Shown: piece by piece, positions 22,301 to 32,942 of the stretch
How positions within the stretch are numbered: position 1 is the stretch's first letter
How the letters are laid out: every line of letters starts with the position of its first letter
From: Fragilariopsis cylindrus CCMP1102
Taxonomy: Eukaryota > Bacillariophyta > Bacillariophyceae > Bacillariales > Bacillariaceae
NCBI GenBank assembly: GCA_900095095.1
Contig: FMBT01000322.1
Coordinates: 62,001 to 126,000 of the forward strand
Reading direction: 5' to 3'
Length of the DNA stretch: 64,000 bases
The notes under the pieces: generated by a model
The model's input: only the letters and a program-made list of their open reading frames with translations
Databases searched by the model: none
What the model was told of the DNA's origin: nothing
Made by a program: the position numbers and the translations under genes

Positions 22301-24123
22301 GGGTGAGACTTGTTCCAGAATCGACCAATCCAACCGATATCATCCATCCTCCTCGTCATATCAACACAAATAACTATTTAAAGATTCAGCATCTACTACA
22401 ACGTACGTTGACATCGGCGGCGAATACTACTGCAGCTGCTGTTCTTGATCCGATGTTGTATGAAATAGGGAATTCTCCTTACGAAGGTAATCGTTGTGCT
22501 GAGACAGGTGAGAACGATTTAGATGAATTGAAGAAATTAATGGAACCTGTTGTGGTTGGTGGTCCACCAAAAATGAATCCAAAATTAGAACCATTGTTTG
22601 GGGATACACTAGCGGATGCGAATGTAAAAGCACGTATTGAAATTTTAAAACAGCCCAATGTGCTTTTCGATTCTAGTTGGAAGGAAGGTAAAATTGGAAA
22701 TGCTGATTTAGGTTGGATCCCGTCTCGTCAATTATTATTATGTTTACAGGAAGAAAATTTCGGCGATGCGAAGTTCGGTACCGAAAGTACGATTCAAACC
22801 ATTGTTCGTGAATTAGATTGTTTTGAATTAACAATGGAAGCACTTAAGTTCTGGAATTTGAAGTATGAATTTCCAATATTGGCATCGAACAAAAATGAAG
22901 AAGCCTTTTGGTTTAAAGACAAAAGTCAAAGATTGAATTGTTGGAAGTGTCAAATTTTTGTCGCACGGTGAGTTAACAATAGTTTTAATAGAGCCGTACC
23001 TTCATTATCTATCCTTGTTTAGTCTCACGATCCATTTTCAATTCTTTCTGCGCGTTTTTCCAGTACATATGCAACCCTACAAATTTTAAAGAAAAATAAG
23101 AAATCTGATAAAATTAAACCATCGTTGATGCGTAAGATTAAGGCATATTTGGGTATTATGAACGATCACGTAAACAGTAACGTTGCAGAACATAAAAGAC
23201 TACTCGAGAAGAAGGATGAAAAAAAGAAACTCAAAGTGAAGATAACGACGACGACGGTAAAGACGATGAAAAAGAAGAAACCAGTGGGATCGAAAGCAAA
23301 GAAGATGGGACTGGAACCGACGAAGAAGGCAGCTCCAGTAAAGCCGAAGAAGAAGAAGTTACAGAAAATGGCAGGTCCAAAGACTACGGGATTAGATGGT
23401 GAAGATTGTGAACAACCTATACTTGATTTTAGTATCAGATCTCGTTCTAATCATGCCAAAAGAAAAATTGGAATCAAAAAGTTGCCGCCGCACAAAACAA
23501 AAACACGGGTGATGAAACATAAACTGAAACGACCACCTCCGAGTAGTAGTAATCGGAAGAACAACATTACTGCTACTGCTACTACGGCATCGTCGTCTAG
23601 TCAAGCCAGAAAAAGCAAAACACGTACCAATATCAAAACTGTTGTTGCTTCTACTAATAAAAACAAGAAGAACGTCAAAGGCAATACTGGCGCTACTGCT
23701 GCCACCAACACCATACGTCGAACTGCTGCCGCCGCCGCCGCTGTTGTTCATCCTTTTGCTACAGCTGTTCGTTCTTCTCATCCTCAACCTGAATTTGAAT
23801 CATCTGAACCTACTGCTCGTCGTCAGTATAAAAATGTTATTGATGGTACATGTGAAGAACGTGAATCAATCCTCATAACAGGATTTAGTATAATTGAAAA
23901 ACAATTATCACAAATGACTAACATGATGAATTTTTTTGAACAACAATTACAACCTGAGAATCAATATATATTCAAACAAGAGATACGTGACAATGTATTA
24001 GATGAACGACGCGAACGTGAACGTGAACAACGTGAACGTGAACAAAAAAAACAATCAAGAAAAGTCTTTAATAGTACGAAGGATATCAAGAAGAAGAAGA
24101 AGAGAAAAAAGGGGAATATGTAA
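19341..24123 (+). CDS. Large nuclear-type protein: DUF6824-like domain, SANT/Myb-like domain, Gln/Asn-rich and Lys-rich regions (three exons, 1425 aa)
   Basis: Exons are 19341-20021, 20431-22967 and 23064-24123. Donors GTAAGT and GTGAGT and acceptors CTATAG and TTCCAG keep phase (681 + 2537 + 1060 nt). Exon 1 resembles the diatom DUF6824 pattern: GHDIVFIN, SKFKNSLGRKLYQQLLDEYY, then RKAIFYN, RIRKKISSRF and GGRFIEQ, with an inserted TP-rich run. At about 296-345, WTKVEHAAFIKAIHHYGTSN, WKLVSSF and the Tyr-rich end match a SANT/Myb helix-turn-helix. Gln and Asn runs and two acidic ISISSGDDDDDD-type stretches, which look like SUMO-interaction motifs (inference), follow. A non-repetitive region of about 430-560 (PSKWDPTHPKIAKVL..., CFIVLLKAGLNPWED) may be ankyrin-like. 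Exon 3 is very Lys-rich. A chromatin or transcription role is inferred. Three shorter genes are possible, but conserved phase at both junctions argues for one. Confidence 0.75.
20164..20225. repeat. TTTGC pentanucleotide microsatellite in intron 1
   Basis: About 12 TTTGC units in the first intron (20022-20430) of the DUF6824/SANT gene. GGAA-rich tracts (20057-20125) lie in the same intron. Confidence 0.95.
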
Positions 24124-24433
24124 AATTCAATATTAATGTATATATGATCGGGGACCAAAATGGTCCGTTAAATTGGTAGGAAGTTCTATGTGGTATTATT
24201 ATTATTATTCGGACAAGATAAGAAAATCAATGCAAATAATAAACAGTTCTATTAATAGCTTACAGTATATCATTCATTTTATTGTATAGAGACTCGTGTG
24301 GAATTCGTGTCGAGGTGGGTCGTGTCGAGGTTTGAGTCGAGATGGTTGAGTCGAGATTAAGTATTGAGTCGATTGTCGATTGTCGAGTCGTGCTCAATAA
24401 TATAATAATTAATTCATTCTATTATTATCTCTA
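24124..24433. other. Convergent 3' intergenic spacer with GTCGAG-rich segment
   Basis: Short gap between two convergent genes. From 24300 to 24390 it carries repeated GTCGAG/GTCGAT words (about ten in variant contexts). No frame. Confidence 0.6.
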
Positions 24434-26221
24434 TTATTGTGTTTTCATACCAATTAATTCTTTTAGTAATGATGGTATTAATAATAGAGCAAATAATGGA
24501 TTCCTTCTGATATAATCATAGGGACGAAAATGAAATATTGATGCACCAATTGATAATTGTGAGAATGATATCATTTTTGAATTTTCATTTTCTTCATCAT
24601 CGTCATCTGCATTATTATTATCATTTGCATTCACTTTTGTTGTTGTTGTTGTTTTACTTCTTGTGGTTGTATATTCTACTTGATGATAAGTCCATGTGGG
24701 TAACCATACTGCATCACCTGGATTGGTGGTGATACGATATCGTGGTATTTTTCGTGTCAGATCATTCTTGGATATCGAGGAGGGATAATACGATCGTCCA
24801 TCCGTGGCTATTCTTGGCCGTAATTTCCACGTATGGATTGGATTCACTAAGGTCCAGGTTCGTGAACCCCATAATTGTACCGCCAAATTTGCGATTGGTT
24901 CACAATGTAATCCCGTTAAGACTGGATTTGTAATTGGTGGTACTTCATCTTCTTGATCGTCATCTTCTTCTTGATCATCTTCTTGATCATTTTTGTGGCT
25001 GTTGTTGTTGTTGTCCGTATTCTTACAGGATGACGAATCGTCGTTCTCGTTCGTGTTTGACAATAACGTCGAACTACTACTACTACGACATTCCTCTTTT
25101 TTTTGCGTTGTCGTTGCCGTCGTTGCTTTATTTTTATCTTTAGACGTTGTTGTGATTGTATTCGCAATAAACACTGGTACAGTAGTGGTTCCTGGTAATT
25201 TCAATTTAATTCCATTTTTGAATTCGAATATAGACTTTCCTGTTATTTTTTCTGGACTAAAATGATTTCCAAATAATTTTGTTAAAAATAATTGATTATT
25301 ATCATTATTATCATTTGGTATAATTTCCTTGAATAATAAGGTAGGATCATGTTGCACTATATATTGGGAACCAATTTTATAAGGTTTTTGGTCATAAATC
25401 ATTCCTTGGATGATATTGGAGACCGTATCATATCCATCAGGTATTAATGCTGTAGGGTTCGTAGCATTAGTAAAATAGGGTATTGTTAAATTAGTCATTG
25501 TTAATAATCCATTGGGTGTTAATAGTCGTCTTCTTTTTTTACGACGATGAACAGAATCATTCTCATCATTTTCATGATTCTCATTATCATTATTCCCTTC
25601 TAACAGTTCTTTTTGAGTCCATAATTCTTTTAATAATAATGGTCGTTCAATCCAATCTTTCCCGTACGTATTTTCAAGATATTGTTTCGCTCTTATTACT
25701 CCTGCATCATCTTCATCATCATCAGTATCTTGATTATTATGAATATAATCTTGAACATTTAATACTGGTATCTCCATTGGTGGTAATACTGCTACTACGT
25801 TGCCATCGTTATCTTCGTTATCGTTGTCATCGTCGTTATCTTCGTTATCGTTGTTCCCTGCAGCAAACCGATAATCAAAGGATTCCCATGATTTTTTTGT
25901 TAATACATTACTGAATGGTTTTAATATACCGATTGTGGTGAATGATTGTGCAATGGACCAGGCATAGATTGCTAATGGATATGGCAGTAGGACCATGGAC
26001 GATGGACTTGTTGAACTACTTGAACTACTTGAACTTGATGATGGACTTTGATTTGAACCACTTTGATTTTCATTTTGATCTTGATTATCATTATTATCAA
26101 TACTACAGATAGTTACTATTAGAACCCAAATAATATATTGAACTAATAAAAATACTAACAAGAATGATTTCTTCCATCCTCTTTCTTTCAAATCATTGTA
26201 AAATAATTGCAATAGTCCCAT
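24434..26221 (-). CDS. Membrane-anchored JmjC/cupin_8-like oxygenase domain protein (595 aa)
   Basis: Single exon, ATG at 26221. Residues about 19-40 form a transmembrane segment (FLLVFLLVQYIIWVLIVTI) near the N-terminus. The C-terminal third has TGLHCEPIANLAVQLWGSRT, WTLVNP, then NPGDAVWLPTWTYHQVEY and SIGASIFHFRP. This is the order of a JmjC/cupin_8 double-stranded beta-helix: HxE followed by a distal His in YHQVEY would supply the Fe(II) ligands, and the PGD-W-LP-W-H block is typical of FIH/JMJD5-like proteins. Such enzymes use 2-oxoglutarate and oxygen to hydroxylate proteins. Acidic Asn/Asp runs interrupt the protein at about 120-150, 205-225 and 365-425. A Lys/Arg cluster RRKKRRR lies near 230. 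The last 25 residues (RRNPLFALLLIPSLLKELIG) are hydrophobic and may be membrane-associated. The substrate is unknown. Confidence 0.75.
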   Translation of the reverse strand: MGLLQLFYNDLKERGWKKSFLLVFLLVQYIIWVLIVTICSIDNNDNQDQNENQSGSNQSPSSSSSSSSSSTSPSSMVLLPYPLAIYAWSIAQSFTTIGILKPFSNVLTKKSWESFDYRFAAGNNDNEDNDDDNDNEDNDGNVVAVLPPMEIPVLNVQDYIHNNQDTDDDEDDAGVIRAKQYLENTYGKDWIERPLLLKELWTQKELLEGNNDNENHENDENDSVHRRKKRRRLLTPNGLLTMTNLTIPYFTNATNPTALIPDGYDTVSNIIQGMIYDQKPYKIGSQYIVQHDPTLLFKEIIPNDNNDNNQLFLTKLFGNHFSPEKITGKSIFEFKNGIKLKLPGTTTVPVFIANTITTTSKDKNKATTATTTQKKEECRSSSSSTLLSNTNENDDSSSCKNTDNNNNSHKNDQEDDQEEDDDQEDEVPPITNPVLTGLHCEPIANLAVQLWGSRTWTLVNPIHTWKLRPRIATDGRSYYPSSISKNDLTRKIPRYRITTNPGDAVWLPTWTYHQVEYTTTRSKTTTTTKVNANDNNNADDDDEENENSKMISFSQLSIGASIFHFRPYDYIRRNPLFALLLIPSLLKELIGMKTQ

Positions 26222-27195
26222 CTCTCTCTCTTATACTTGATTGCTTCGTCGTCCACGTAAAACTGTTTTGTGATCTATTTTGTCTTTTATTGTGCTGGCT
26301 TGTTACTTTTAGGTCGCTGTCTAGTCTCTTTCGACAGTTTGTATGTGATTTTTGTTTTATCGTTGTTGTTCTTAATCCTTCCCTTTTTGTGCTTGTCGTC
26401 GTCGTTCGTCGTCGTCGTCCTCGTTTGTTGTTGTTCTGACTTGTTCTTATTGTTGTTGTGCTTTTTTTACGTGTGTGTGTGTTTTTTTTATGTCTGTGTG
26501 TGTGTTTTTCTTTTCTTTTCTTTTTCAAAAATTCAAATCGCGCTAACTTAACTTACACATTGTACTACTGTACGAACTGGTACTTCGTACTAGACTGTAC
26601 TGTACATTAGAAGTATCCTACCTTAGCTAGCATCGAGTGGGGGTACGTTTGTAGTGCGCTTAGGATTTATTTTAAAATACACGTTTGAAAAAGATGCTAC
26701 TTACGGTATTATCATACCGTACTACACTGTACAATAATTGTACTTGTAGATACTGTACTTCAAGTACAAGTCGTATAGTACGCACAGTACAGCCGCACAA
26801 TTTTGTGAGTGCGCCAAAAGGTGTACAGTAGAGTACACCAGTGTAAGTTAAAACGGTCCTACTGTACCGTACTGTACAGACATTTCTACGATTTCAGGTT
26901 CGTGTTTTACCGTACAGACAGTACGGTAACACGGACTTCAGTTGTACGCGCTTTTTTTTTTCCACCACTTACTACGGATTACGGACAATTTTAGAGGAGA
27001 AAAATTAGAATTGGTTCAAGTTCGATCGTGCTTCTACAGTATATGAGTTGACTGCATACAGTAATATAGAGACTATAATTTATCGAACTTTATTTAATTT
27101 AGAGATGATACTGTCAGTATAATATAATACTAATTTAACAAAAGCAAACAACAACATTCCAAAGGAATATTATAATCAAATATAATATAAACTAT
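26222..27195. other. Intergenic spacer upstream of the JmjC-like gene
   Basis: No gene. It starts with GTCGTC and TGTGTG/T-rich tracts (26395-26520), then the GTAC-dense segment described separately, then an AT-rich stretch before the 3' end of the fasciclin gene. Confidence 0.6.
26558..26947. repeat. Cluster of 22 GTAC palindromes
   Basis: I count 22 GTAC tetramers in about 390 bp, many inside longer words such as CTGTAC, GTACTGTAC and paired inverted forms (for example TGTACTTCAAGTACA near 26754-26768). About 1.5 would be expected by chance. The cluster lies 340-730 bp upstream of the JmjC-like start. It may be a regulatory element or a decayed inverted repeat. Confidence 0.85.
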
Positions 27196-30100
27196 CTATT
27201 TCCTTGTTTCTGATGATGGTCCGGATGATGGTCGTAATGATGAGGATGGTCGTAATGATGGTCGCGATGATGATGATGGTCGTGATGAGGATGATGGTCG
27301 TGATGATGGTTCTGATGATGGGAGTAAAACAGGTGGTATAAGAAATCTATTTACCACATGCACTACACCATTGTCACCAATTTCATTTCCATTCTCAATT
27401 TCTGGTTCATTGTAGATATCGGTATTACCAGCTCCAACTTGGTATTTTCTACCACGGCCATCACATTTTGTTACACTTGTTTGACCATTATCCATTTCGT
27501 AAGGAAAACCACAGATTAATTTTTGAAAATTAATACTGTCATGACTGATTAAATGATATCCTAAGATATATTTTAATTCTTCCTTACCATCCTCCGTAAA
27601 AAAATTATTTAATGTCTCTTCATCTAATAGAGCAAATGCTGCATTGGTAGGAGCAAATATTGTGTACCGGAGAATTTTATCTGAAGATACGTAGAGTGGA
27701 AAACGATCTACTCCAATACCTCCCACTATTGGTCTACTAGACTGCAACGACCGCGAATCAGCAGAAGATTGAATTGTTGATGAGGTCGTATCAATAAGAC
27801 TATTATCAGTTGCAGAAGACGTTGCTGGTGAATTAGATGGCAAATTTGACGCTGATCCCTTAGATGGCATACTGGATGGATTCATACTAATTGGTGTAGT
27901 AGCGGATGATGATGGACCAGTACTAGGCGATTCAGATCCAGGAATACTGGATGGATTCATACTAATTGGTGTAGTAGTGGATGATAATGGACCAGTACTA
28001 GGCGATTCAGATCCAGGAGTACTGGATGGATTCATACTAATTGGTGTAGTAGTGGATGATGATGGACCAGTACTAGGCGATTCAGATCCAGGAGTACTGG
28101 ATGGATTCATACTAATTGGTGTAGTAGCGGATGATGATGAACCGAAACTACTAATTTGTGTAGTATCTCCACAGATTTGGCACCATGGACCAACTTTTGG
28201 ATCCGGGTCATTTTGTTCTGGACAACCAGATGATGACAACATACTAGTTGTAACAACATCATAAGGAGTCTTTTCAGCCCAGGTGAAAAGGCATTGGTTG
28301 AAATCAGTTGCACGTTCAAACATATTTTGCATTTCTTTAACTTGAGAGACATCCCATCTGTCAATAGATTTGTTGAAAGAAGTTGCACGTTGAAACATAT
28401 TTTTCATTGATGTTACTTTAGAGACATTCCATGAGTCGATAAATTTGTTGAAAGCAGTTGCGTCCTGAAACATATCTTGCATTGATCTTACTTGAGAGAC
28501 ATCCCATCTGTCAATAGATTTGTTGAAAGAACGTGCAGAAAAAAACATATTTTTCATTGATTTTACTTTAGAGGTATCCCATCCACCAATAGGTCCGTTG
28601 AAAGCTCTTGCGTTCTGAAACATATTTTCCATTGATCTTACTTTTGAGACATTCCATCTGTCAATAGATTGACTGAAAGAAGTTGCAGCCTGAAACATAG
28701 ATTGCATTGAGTTTACTTGAGAGACCTTCCATAAGTCAATAGATTGGTTGAAAGAAGTTGCATGATAAAACATAGCTCGCATTGTTTTTACAGCAGAGGT
28801 ATTCCATTTACCAATAGATCCGTTGAAAGAAGTTGCAGAACGAAACATATTTCGCATTGATGTTACTTGAGAGACATCCCATGAGTCAATAAATTGGTTG
28901 GAAGAAGTTGCAGAACGAAACATATCTCGCATTGATATTACTTTAGAGACATTCCAGCACTCTAAGGGATCATTGAATGTTTGCTCACGGAAAGCAGAAT
29001 CCATATTAGTAACCTGAGATGTATTCCAGCATCTAATTGGACCTGGACAACTATCATCATTAACATTTTCAATACAAGTATTAATCAAATTTCTGAAGTC
29101 AACGCCACTCTCTTCAATAGGATTTCCACCAGTGCAGTCACAATAAGCAGTAGGATTATCAGTAGGATTATCAGTAGGTGAAAGTGACATAGACGACGAA
29201 TCAGTCAGTGTTTCAGTAGGTGAGGAACTGGGTCCACCACTTGGTACACCACTAGGGGCAAAACTTGGACTAGTACTTGGAACAGAAGTTGGTGATGTGC
29301 TTGGACTAGAACTAGGAGAGGAACTTGGAATGGAACTTGGAGCTGTACTTGGTGACATACTTGGACTAGAAGTTGGTGAGGCACTTGGAGCATGACTATT
29401 TGTAGGCGTATAACTTGGAGCTGAACTAGGGAAATATGATCCACTAGGGGCTTCACTAGGAGATCCACTTGGCGCTGATCTTGGTGATGATGAAGGCTTG
29501 CTGCTTGGTGAATCAGAAGGACTGGTAGATGGTGACAAACTCGGTAAGGAACTGGGATCTCCACTTGGACTTGCTGAGGGCATGTAACTTGGACCTATAC
29601 TTGGACTTGCAGAAGGTGAAGTACTTGGTGATCCGATTGGAGGTGCAGAAGGTGGGGAACTAGGTCGACCACTTGGTACACCACTTGGAGCATGACTATT
29701 CGTAGGTGTATAACTTGGAGCTGTACTAGGGAAATATGATCCACTAGGGGCTTCACTAGGGAATCCACTTGGCGCTGAGCTTGGTGCTGATGAAGGCTTG
29801 CTGCTTGGTGAATCAGAAGGACTGGTAGATGGTGACAAACTCGGTAAGAAACTGGGATCTCCACTAGGACTTGCTGAGGGCATGAAACTTGGTGATCTGC
29901 TTGGACTTGCAGAAGGTGAAGCATTTGGTGATCCGGTTGGAGATGCAGAAGGTGAGGAACTGGGTCCACCACTTGGTCCACCACTAGGAGAAGAACTTGG
30001 TGACATACTTGGACTAGAAGTTGGTACACCACTTGGAGTATGACTATTTGTAGGCGTATAACTTGGAGCTGAACTAGGGAAATATGATCCACTAGGGGCT

Positions 30101-32323
30101 TCACTAGGAGATCCACTTGGCGCTGAGCTTGGTGATGATGAAGGCTTGCTGCTTGGTGAATCAGAAGGACTGGTAGATGGTGACAAACTCGGTAAGAAAC
30201 TGGGATCTCCACTTGGACTTGCTGAGGGCATGAAACTTGGTGATCTGCTTGGACTTGCAGAAGGTGAAGCACTTGGTGATCCGGTTGGAGATGCAGAAGG
30301 TGAGGAACTGGGTCCACCACTTGGTACACCACTAGGAGAAGAACTTGGTGACATACTTGGACTAGAAGTTGGTGAGGCACTTGGAGCATGACTATTTGTA
30401 GGCGTATAACTTGGAGCTGAACTAGGGAAATATGATCCACTAGGGGCTTCACTAGGGAATCCACTTGGCGCTGAGCTTGGTGCTGATGAAGGCTTGCTGC
30501 TTGGTGAATCAGAAGGACTGGTAGATGGTGACAAACTCGGTAAGGAACTGGGATCTCCACTAGGACTTGCTGAGGGCGTGAAACTTGGTGATCTGCTTGG
30601 ACTTGCAGAAGGTGAAGCACTTGGTGATCCGGTTGGAGATGCAGAAGGTGAGGAACTGGGTCCACCACTTGGTACACCACTAGGAGAAGAACTTGGTGAC
30701 ATACTTGGACTAGAAGTTGGTGAGGCACTTGGAGCATGACTATTTGTAGGCGTATAACTTGGAGCTGAACTAGGGAAATATGATCCACTAGGGGCTTCAC
30801 TAGGGAATCCACTTGGCGCTGAGCTTGGTGCTGATGAAGGCTTGCTGCTTGGTGAATCAGAAGGACTGGTAGATGGTGACAAACTCGGTAAGGAACTGGG
30901 ATCTCCACTTGGACTTGCTGAGGGCGTGAAACTTGGTGATCTGCTTGGACTTGCAGAAGGTGAAGCACTTGGTGATCCGATTGGAGATGCAGAAGGTGAG
31001 GAACTGGGTCCACCACTTGGTACACCACTAGGAGCATTAGTCGGAGAATCAGTAGGCGTGTTAGTGGGATTATCAGTAGGTGAACTTGAAGGCGAATCAG
31101 TTGGTTTATCAGTTGGTGGTTGGGTGGGTGGTTGAGTTCTAACTGGTGTTGGTTGTGGTGTTGGTCCGGGTGTTGTTTCTTCTAATGGATTGTTGCTTGG
31201 AACAGAACTTGGGACGGCACTCATTTCCGAACTAGGAGCACCACTTGGAAGCCTACTAGGAACAGAACTAGGCGAATCAGTCTGTGTATTAGTAGGATTA
31301 CCAGATGGTGTCGATGATGTTGTTGGCCTATTTTGAAAAGAGAAAACATCGATACCAGCATCTTTTGCATATTTACCCTCAATGACAGTAGCATTAATTC
31401 TATCATTTGCCATATTACTATATTCTTGACTACCAGGTTCAATGATACCTTCCAAATTAATTTTAATACATGAAAATCTACCATCAAATATATCAAGACT
31501 ACTACATGGTGTTTCTATTACATCACATGTAATAGTAATTTGACTAGTATTACCTCCAATTATTGTTTCAACTGATTGTGTAACTTCTAAATCACGATGA
31601 TCATGTAACCTATTCTGTACCAATTGACGATCATGTAATTCCTTATCAGTTAATGCACCTGAATTGATTGTAACAATAGCAGATGATAAATCAATATCAT
31701 CTCCATTTTCGTCCAGATGTAGTCTCCGCCGTGATAGACCTAAAATACCTAATGTTGTTGAAACAATAGAAGCTGCAGCATCATCAAGATTAGAACCAGG
31801 TGCAACACCACCAAAAATTTGATTCGATCCATTTCCAAAACCAAAACGTGTACAATCATCGCAGAACGTTGTTGGCGAAGTAGGATTATCAGTTGGTAAA
31901 TTAGTTGGTGAATTAGTAGGTTTATTGGTTGGTTTATTGGTTGGTTTATCAGTCGGTTTATCAGTCGGTGTATCAGATGGTGTGGACGTTGTTGTTGAAT
32001 TCGACGGTGATGTACTTGGTGACGCTGACATTGTTGAATTTGACAGTGATGTACTCGGTGACTCTGATGGTGATGTAGACTCTGACGGTGATGTAGTTGG
32101 TGTCTCTGACAGTCGAATGATGTCCAATACTTCATCATAACCAACAAACTGTACTGCTTCACAGAAAAAACTGAGTACTTCAGCATTTTCCTCTGAGCAA
32201 ATGATATCGACTATGTGTTATTATTGTAGTCGTTGATGACGATAGTGATGAGTAAAATAGTAATAATAACAATAATAGATGATGAGACAGTAGAAACATA
32301 GAAAAATAATAATATATATATAT

Positions 32324-32356
<33 letters not shown>

Positions 32357-32942
32357 TGGCATATGATGATAGATTGATCAGTTATATAAGAGAAGGAACG
32401 AGATTATATATATATATATATATATATATACGAGATTATATATATATCATATATATATATATATTATTACACTTACGAACCGTGACTAAAGGGGTTGCTG
32501 TAGGAGTAGTTGTCGGATATTGTGATGGTCCAAGACTTGGTCCTGATGATGGTTCTTCTGATGATGGGTTCATGGTTGGACTTTGGGGAGGTTCAAGAGC
32601 TGCACGAGGTTTCAGAAATAAGAATTCAGAATATGGATCATCATGGTACGGATCTTCATTGTACGGATCCTCAACGTTTGATGATGGCAGGTTCGGAGTT
32701 GGACTCAGAGTCGGATACGGCGGAGGACGTACATTTTGGTTTGGCGGTAATGTTGTTGGTCTAAGTGTAGGAAATGGTGTTCTGTACGTTGGTGATGGTA
32801 CAGGATAAGCAAATCTTTTCGTTCTTCTACTGTCCTCCTTTTCATAGTTGCTGTGTCCAGTTGCACTCACACATCCAAACAATGCAATAAGAAGGACACA
32901 CATCGCATTCCATTTTTTCACCGAAGTAATGGCAACAATCAT
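27196..32942 (-). CDS. Giant secreted protein: fasciclin (FAS1) halves, P-S-x-x-P mucin-like region and BspA-like (DUF285) repeats (two exons, 1826 aa)
   Basis: Exons are 32942-32477 and 32210-27196; GTAAGT and CACATAG sites keep phase. The ATG at 32942 opens a signal peptide (MCVLLIALFGCVSATG). Pro/Thr-rich residues 35-150 precede TVLDIICSEENAEVLSFF across the junction, matching a FAS1 start. Next come a PTDKPTNKPT tract, a globular Cys-containing domain (about 270-450) and a P-S-x-x-P region (about 455-1170) built on 348-bp repeats. About nine BspA-like repeats follow (WDVSQVTSMRNMFRSATSFN type, about 1190-1460), ending CPEQNDPDPKVGPWCQIC, then a Ser/Pro linker. YTIFAPTNAAFALLDE (about 1670), YILGYHLISHD and NGVVHVVNRFLIPP complete a FAS1 domain. 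FAS1 and BspA-like repeats mediate adhesion, and the Pro/Ser region is probably heavily glycosylated. A cell-wall or extracellular adhesion role is inferred. Confidence 0.85.
29195..31045 (-). repeat. 348-bp coding minisatellite (116-residue P-S-x-x-P units)
   Basis: Blocks starting GGTGAATCAGAAGGACTGGT recur at 348-bp spacing (about 29,805, 30,153, 30,501 and 30,849), with a shorter, more diverged unit near 29,505. Each encodes the same order: SYFPSSAPSYTPTNSH, then PS repeats. Identity between units is high on the DNA level, so homogenisation or recent expansion is ongoing. The opposite strand carries long periodic open frames that are artefacts of this repeat. Confidence 0.95.
32311..32466. 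repeat. AT dinucleotide tracts in the fasciclin-gene intron
   Basis: Two AT tracts (about 32311-32352 and 32405-32466) occupy much of the 266-bp intron (32476-32211), one beginning almost at the donor. Length variation between alleles is likely. Confidence 0.95.

Noticed and set aside
29798-31135. Four plus-strand frames of about 81 residues, spaced 348 bp, opposite the fasciclin gene
   Set aside because: They are antisense to the P-S-x-x-P minisatellite and recur only because the repeat has no stops on the other strand.
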